From positions 49,186,501 to 49,250,500 of the forward strand of contig CM060842.1 in NCBI GenBank assembly GCA_030762175.1: DNA of 64,000 bases, written 5' to 3'. How positions within the stretch are numbered: the first letter of the stretch is position 1; each line of letters opens with the position of its first letter. The position numbers and the translations under genes were made by a program. The DNA is from Metallyticus violacea. Its lineage: Eukaryota; Arthropoda; Insecta; Mantodea; Metallyticidae. The notes under the pieces were generated by a model that ran no database searches, was not told where the DNA came from, and worked only from the letters and a program-made list of their open reading frames with translations. Of the stretch, positions 59,089 to 64,000 are shown piece by piece.

Positions 59089-59302
59089 CTTCCAGTTCTC
59101 TTAATCTTCTTCCGTAATCTTTCTTCTTCAATCTCCTTCCCGGTCCCATAATTTACATATTCAATACCTCTTAATTTTCTTCTGTATTCTTCCTTCTTAT
59201 CTCTTCTTCACGGTCCCATAACTTACATCTCCCACCTCACTTAAATCTTCTTCTGTTTCCTTCCCGATCCCATAACTTACATCTTCCAGGTTAATTTCTT
59301 CT
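59089..59302. repeat. Pyrimidine-rich minisatellite, ~70-bp unit x3+
   Basis: Units end CGGTCCCATAATTTACAT (59158), CGGTCCCATAACTTACAT (59228) and CGATCCCATAACTTACAT (59282). Each is preceded by TTAATCTTCTTC(C/T)GT-like pyrimidine-rich DNA. The third is about 15 bp shorter, and a partial fourth starts CTTCCAGGTTAATTTC. Pyrimidine-rich sequence continues to about 59610. Confidence 0.8.
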
Positions 59303-59618
59303 ATATATTTCTACTACCCCATTTCTTCTTATTCTTCATCGTCGAGTTTTCTTCCTTATTTTCTTCCACCTCTTCTCTGATATTTGACTCTGTTGTTTCT
59401 CTTCTCCTTCTATACTCGTCAAAATTCCTCTTGCAATTTCCACAATTTTTCATTTTCAACTCTTATAGGTAAAAACCTTCTCCTTTCTCCCCATTCTCTT
59501 CTTCAGGTTATAGTTCAAAATTGTTTCAGTCTATTATAAATTTAGGTATCTTCCTCTCCTTCATCGCTTCCTTCTTCCATGCCTTCATCTTCTCTTCTAT
59601 CATTCTCTTCCTGTTGAT

Positions 59619-59873
59619 TTAATAAAAGTTATCTTGTATATTTTCTATTCTTGTTAAATTAATTGTGCTTCGGGATTGTCTTGGTGTACATGTGTGTTCT
59701 GATTTTCGTACTCTTTTCTCTGCTTCTTCGTTAATTCTTATTATCTGTTCTTGTGGTATCACTTCTTCCCGCGCTAGATAACTTATTTCGAGTGCAACCT
59801 GCTCAAGGGATTTATATAGGTCCTTATTTCTAAGTATATGTGCCACCTGATGCCACTTAAAATTTCTATTTCT
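59619..59873 (-). other. Unassigned ORF, Glu/Arg-rich
   Basis: An open minus-strand frame of about 80 codons ends at 59619. It has no ATG start; a GTG lies at 59846. It reads in part LRNKDLYKSLEQVALEISYL, then EEVIPQEQIIRINEEAEKRV, consistent with a helical, charged protein. Downstream on the same strand the pyrimidine-rich DNA would encode Lys/Glu/Arg-rich peptide broken by stops. It may be the remains of a coiled-coil ORF, for example a LINE ORF1, but no domain is recognised. Confidence 0.25.
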
Positions 59874-61599
59874 TCTCTCGCCTGTTCATGCCTTCGGTAG
59901 GTTGTATGCATTTTAACATTAATATCTCAAAAATGTTAAATAAGTTGAAAGTTCTATTCCCATTCATGCTGCCATTGTACTTTTACTTTGTTTCATTTCC
60001 TGTAAGTTGTTGCATTGACTGCCAATTATTAAATTTACTTTCCCCTAGTTACCCTTTCTTCAACCAATAAACGGCGCCTCTTAATTTAGCGCCATATTCC
60101 TCTAACTACCGAAAGGGCCATGCTGGCCTTAAATTAAGACAGTATGGGATAAATGGGCTTCCTCTCTTTCTCTAATGCATGTGTGTTGTCATTAACTGCG
60201 TCCTTTTCTACTCCCGACTGTCGCCAAGTTGCTAAATTCTATTTTACTTGGTGGTATAAATGTTAAACTAAACATATATTTAGTAACTTTTCAACTTCTG
60301 AATTGAGACTAGTTTCAAATTTCTTTCGATACCACCTAAGTGAAAACTGTAGCCTTTGCTGTTCATGCCCAGGTTCGGAAAGTGTTTCCAAACGTTAACA
60401 TCATTTTTAAAATCTGTAATTAATATTTTCGTTTGCTTATACAGTATAAAAAAGCAACTTGGACGTTCCCCAGAATAGTATTGTTTGGTGAAACGCAGAA
60501 CTTTCCGTCCGCTAATGCATTACTGCACAGAAATTGTAGGTTTTGTTCCCAGGTGAAAAATACTATATTATTTTCGAAGTCTACGAAGCTGAGGAATGTT
60601 TTATCCCCATTTGTTTATACATAAACAAATATATATGTATATATAGTTATATTCAAGATTATATGTTTAATCTTTTAAACTGTTTAAGTTCTCATTTTCA
60701 ATACGAGTATGAGTTCCCTTTGTACTCTATAATGATAAATGAAAATCAACTCTTTTTCTGTATTTCACAAGAAGCTGATATAGATACTTCCGCTCGTATA
60801 CTTTTCTAGCTAGTTCTTCACACGCTTTTCTTCTGCAGTTATTCTGGAAAATATGTGATTCAATAGCCCTAATGCTTTTCTTTTTATGATTATGCATGTC
60901 TGCTAAATAAAATATTTCTCTAATTTTTGTTTATTAGTCTTCAAAGTGACGACATAATTCTTTTGTGTATATCTCCACGAAATATCTCCCATTTTCATTT
61001 TCGCTGCTTTCTGAATTTAAAATTGCCCTAAGTAATACATTCCACCCCACACTTTGTGATTGATTATGTGAAATTAATTCTTTAAACCTTTAAATTGGCA
61101 ATGATAAATGCAGTTCTTACCACTGTCAACACTTCATTCCAACTTTAGCAGTAACTTTCGAATGTGCTCATGGAGATATCCAAATGCACAACCTGTCCAG
61201 TTAACTTGACCTACATGCTGTACGGAAATCACTAGAGCTTCTCTTTTGGTGCTAGTGCAACAAGAGCAACGCGATAGCAAGTAAACTATATGCAGTGACG
61301 GAACGCAAATACCTGTGGTATCGAACTCATAACAGCCAGCAACTGGCTTCATTTTCGTAAATGTAAATTGATAGGGGCGGGTAAATCACTGTAATCAGGG
61401 CATTGTTAGGCGGATGAAAATGGTGGCACATCTTTTCTTATGGGAGTTCGCAATTAATTCATTTACACACACACTAAGCTAACCTGTTGCTAATCTCGGG
61501 TAAATCCTAGAAACCTGTGGATCCTCATGTAATTGTGTGGCAAATCTCCTTTAACTCCGGCAGGGGGGAAGGAAAGAAAGGGGGGAAGGCATATGAATG
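59874..61599. other. No supported feature
   Basis: AT-rich with 60- to 88-codon chance frames. Nothing recognised. Confidence 0.4.
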
Positions 61600-61680
61600 T
61601 GAGGATTCGAAACCACTGTCTTCACAACTTTAGCATGACGTTCTAACCGTCTGAGCCATGGCGTTGAGCCTGAGTGCCTT
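61600..61680 (-). mobile_element. tRNA-like SINE head
   Basis: On the minus strand GCCATGGCTCAGACGGTTAG (A box) and, about 35 bases on, GTGGTTTCGAATCCTCAC (B box) are at tRNA spacing. The stems are imperfect, so it is not a functional tRNA. The following G/C-rich run (CCCCCCTTTC) was not matched to another family. Confidence 0.6.
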
Positions 61681-61866
61681 ATTATCTGTGCAAGTCACTA
61701 CCTTCGGCTGTCTCCGCTGTCACTTGGGACTGCCGCGTTACCCGAGTTGCATTTTTCGCATTAGCGGCAAGAGAGAAACAGCATGTGTGGAAAAGTGTCC
61801 AGTTATGTATATAGGTTAGGAGAGAGTAGAACAGCAGTGAAGCGAGGCTTTTTGTACACCGTAAGC

Positions 61867-62072
61867 TAGCGGTTCCCAAACTGTGGGTCGGGATCCCCAG
61901 AGCGGATCGCAATGGATATGGGGAAAGTACTTTTATTTAAGAACTTATCCATTCTTGAAACGTGCGCGCTAACTTGCTAATTAATTTTAAGCAGCGAAGT
62001 AAATGAAGGGACCGCACATCAATTTCATGCTCTAATGGGGGGTCGTGCATGCAAATTGTTTAGGAACCACTG
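61867..62072. mobile_element. Short hAT-type MITE, 206 bp
   Basis: The left end TAGCGGTTCCCAAACTGTGG, then GTCGGGATCCCC, and the inverted right end CAGTGGTTCCTAAACAATTT, followed by ACGACCCCC, form terminal repeats. They are of the widespread CAGTGGTTCCCAAAC...GGGTCGCGACCCC kind seen in hAT MITEs. Flanking 8-mers CCGTAAGC and GTGTAGGC agree at five of eight positions, compatible with an aged hAT duplication. It is non-coding. Confidence 0.75.
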
Positions 62073-62139
62073 GTGTAGGCTAAAATATGGAATGTCGAAA
62101 TAAACATCAAGCCTACTTTCTGATAAATATACCGAGAAA

Positions 62140-62481
62140 ACTAAGATATTACATCCCATTTGATAGCTCTATGTCCCCATTTGTTGCTTGGTAGCCTTGC
62201 TACATGTCCGCCCCATTTCTACTTCAGGCTGTTCGACGTTAAGCGACGTCGTTTAGTCCCGACATCTTTCTTAATTCCACAGATGATGATTTATCCATGA
62301 GGGATATCCCTAGTACTTTCCGCTCTATTTTACGTTGGCAGATGCTAATATTATTATTTTCCACTTCTGTTAGACTCCAAGTTTGGCATCCATATAACAG
62401 TGTTGGGAATGTGCAGGAGTTCAATACGTCTAACCTCAACTTTCGGCTCAAGGTGTTGTTCATCAGCACGAATTTCAATGA
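62140..62481 (-). pseudogene. LINE ORF2 C-terminal fragment
   Basis: The minus-strand frame at 62239-62478 reads LRLDVLNSCTFPTLLYGCQT, then WSLTEVENNNISICQRKIER and KVLGISLMDKSS. This is the conserved K....V.NSC.LP.L.YG.ETW.LT......L...QR.MER..LGIS..D block of LINE ORF2 proteins. Past one stop codon, KWGGHVARLPSNKWGHRAIK continues the match. The reverse transcriptase core and endonuclease are absent. It is a truncated, inactive copy of a third LINE lineage or of another part of one already seen; this cannot be told here. Confidence 0.85.
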
Positions 62482-62884
62482 CTAACACACGGTTCAATTT
62501 CCATGCTGATATCTGTAATACTTTTATAATATGTTTGTTTATTTTATATGTGATATGAAAATGTTTATCACAATTTAACATTTTGACAAAATAAAAATAC
62601 TAACGTAATTATTAATTTCTTCTCCCCCATCTTTCTAGCAAGAGTGAGAAGTAAAAGCACTGTGTTTTCAAGTCTCTGCAATTAGACGGATCTCATTGAG
62701 ACAAGAGCTGGAAAATACTTGTAAGACCTATCCTCTCTTAAGGGGGTGAAGCTTGAAGTTTGAAAAACAGGACCCTAACAGAGTAAAGGAGATTGCTGAG
62801 GTCAGCGGGATTCATGGGGTTTGATCACAGGAGAAATGAAGACAATACGACGTAACTACATATATAATCTCTAATGAATTACAT
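62482..62884. other. No supported feature
   Basis: AT-rich then mixed composition; nothing recognised. Confidence 0.4.
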
Positions 62885-63260
62885 TTGGCATTACCAACAA
62901 AACTGGATAAATTTCGACAAGTAATTTTTAAATACCCGCCCAGCTGGATGCTGCACTACGATAATGCAGGAGTGTACATCGCAAATGTTGCTGCTGGATA
63001 TCTCACAGAAGTCAATATGAAGCGTGTCCTTCACCCTCATTTAAGTCCAGATTTAGCCCCGTGTAACTTTTTTTCTTTTTCGTCAAATTGAACAAATACT
63101 TTAGTCGAAGGCATTTTCCATCATCAGAAGCAGTGGGGAAGGCTGTATAGGTAATTGTGAAGGACCTGTCAAAAAATGGTTTTCAGCTTATCTTTGAAGA
63201 CTGGCAGAAACGCAGAGACAAGTCCATTGCATCCAACGGAGACTATAAAAAAATCTTATC
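62885..63260 (+). pseudogene. Mariner transposase C-terminal fragment
   Basis: The plus strand reads MLHYDNAGVYIANVAAGYL, then HPHLSPDLAPCNFFSFSS and, after a frame break, VKDLSKNGFQLIFEDWQKRR, then SIASNGDYKK. This is the end of a mariner transposase: HDNA..H, HPPYSPDLAP.DFFLFP and F..W..R...CI...G.YFE. The final catalytic Asp (CDFF) is Asn here. The end of the reading frame abuts the (ATT)n repeat, and no inverted end is visible. Confidence 0.8.
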
Positions 63261-63263
63261 AAA

Positions 63264-63267
<4 letters not shown>

Positions 63268-63318
<51 letters not shown>
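63268..63318. repeat. (ATT)n microsatellite
   Basis: About 17 ATT repeats between the mariner fragment and a minus-strand retroposon-like 3' end. Confidence 0.95.
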
Positions 63319-63588
63319 GGAGTAAAAATATGTTGTCAAAATTTATAATCATTCTTTATTAAATAGTCCTCGTGCAGGACTGTAACAGATTCCATGACTT
63401 AATACTTTTGTTTCCTGCCTATTTGTGCAAGAACAAAACATCAGAAACGTTTTAATGCAGGTTCCATTATCATAATTCATCAAACTAACGCATCTTGAGT
63501 AATATAAAAATATGAAATCATCTTTTCTTAATTCATCTTTTCTAAATAAATCTTGAAAAAAATATGCAATTTCGTAAAAACTGAACAT
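63319..63588 (-). mobile_element. Possible retroposon 3' end with (AAT)n tail
   Basis: The minus strand has a 79-codon frame ending SHGICYSPARGLFNKE and a stop. AATAAAG overlaps the stop, and about 45 bases of AT-rich sequence precede the (AAT)n run. An ORF end, short untranslated tail and simple-repeat terminus fit the 3' end of a LINE or SINE. I do not recognise the peptide, so the call is inference from layout. Confidence 0.3.
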
Positions 63589-64000
63589 TTTGAAACCAAA
63601 AAGAAAAGGTAAATGCGCAAAAAGGAATTTAAAAATATACAGTAAAACCGGCTTAGCCTAACTTGGATATAAAGCAGAGATAAATCGTTTCCTTGAAGTA
63701 ATTTTGGCTTAGCAACTAAAGGAATTGCTGTGTTGTTTCAAGTTGCGTAACGTTTCATTCAACAAAGTGGTGATTCGATGCATATTGATATTTTACTGAA
63801 GCGGGGACGTTATATAGCGGCTCACAAACTGTGTCAGAAACAGAAACAAAGGAAGATAATTGATTATTTTATATATGATAATTCTAAAGACCGCATTTCT
63901 TATAATAAAGTTTAAATACATTTTACAGAAATTAACACCATACTTCTAGTTCCCTGTATTATCCAAAAAAATTGGTTATTCATCGCCATTTTTTCGTATA
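63589..64000. other. AT-rich sequence, no supported feature
   Basis: No recognised structure up to the window edge. Confidence 0.4.

Overview
This looks like a stretch of AT-rich nuclear DNA from an insect or closely related arthropod. No host protein-coding gene can be supported. The longest open frames are about 60 to 210 codons, and nearly all are chance frames or pieces of decayed transposons. There are no bacterial-style operons, rRNA genes, CRISPR arrays or convincing functional tRNA genes. The organism call rests on the mix of repeats: several Tc1/mariner and IS630-like transposase lineages, hAT and piggyBac remnants, non-LTR retrotransposon (LINE) reverse transcriptase pieces, and several tRNA-headed SINE families. 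The species cannot be named from this.

Layout. 0-10 kb: mariner scraps, a long SINE copy (here family E), two minus-strand copies of a second SINE (family A), a 3' fragment of a third (family B), and two decayed LINEs at 6.1-7.8 and 8.6-9.4 kb. 10-16.5 kb: AT-rich sequence with only microsatellites. 16.5-22 kb: SINE copies, an IS630-like transposase relic and a mariner carrying a nested SINE. 25-28 kb: a compact hairpin and a 960-bp element with 140-bp inverted ends. 28.8-30.4 kb: a perfect 48-bp tandem duplication and a Tc1/mariner relic with both inverted ends. 33-37 kb: four family E copies followed by a decayed tandem array of about 0.85 kb. 38.4-38.7 kb: a CpG-bearing segment with a possible TATA box and splice donor. 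40.8-43.2 kb: a family A SINE, a TTAA-flanked inverted-repeat element and a poly(T)-headed family B SINE with a target-site duplication. 43.9-46.5 kb: a hAT transposase relic split by a 2.25-kb IS630-like element with matching inverted ends, TA duplications and an unexplained internal ORF. 49.6-52.4 kb: piggyBac relic, family B SINE, mariner relic, degraded family A SINE and another tRNA-headed SINE. 53.5-54.1 kb: an inverted-repeat MITE. 56.9-58.3 kb: the 5' end of a DUF4817-type element, then a mariner. 59-60 kb: a pyrimidine-rich minisatellite and an unassigned ORF. 61.6-63.6 kb: SINE head, short hAT MITE, LINE 3' coding end, mariner C-terminus and an (ATT)n-tailed retroposon end.

Nothing here works together as a pathway. 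The window records successive insertions, several of them nested, so their relative order can be read directly. All family assignments come from reading motifs by eye, without database searches. Edges marked approximate may be off by tens of bases.
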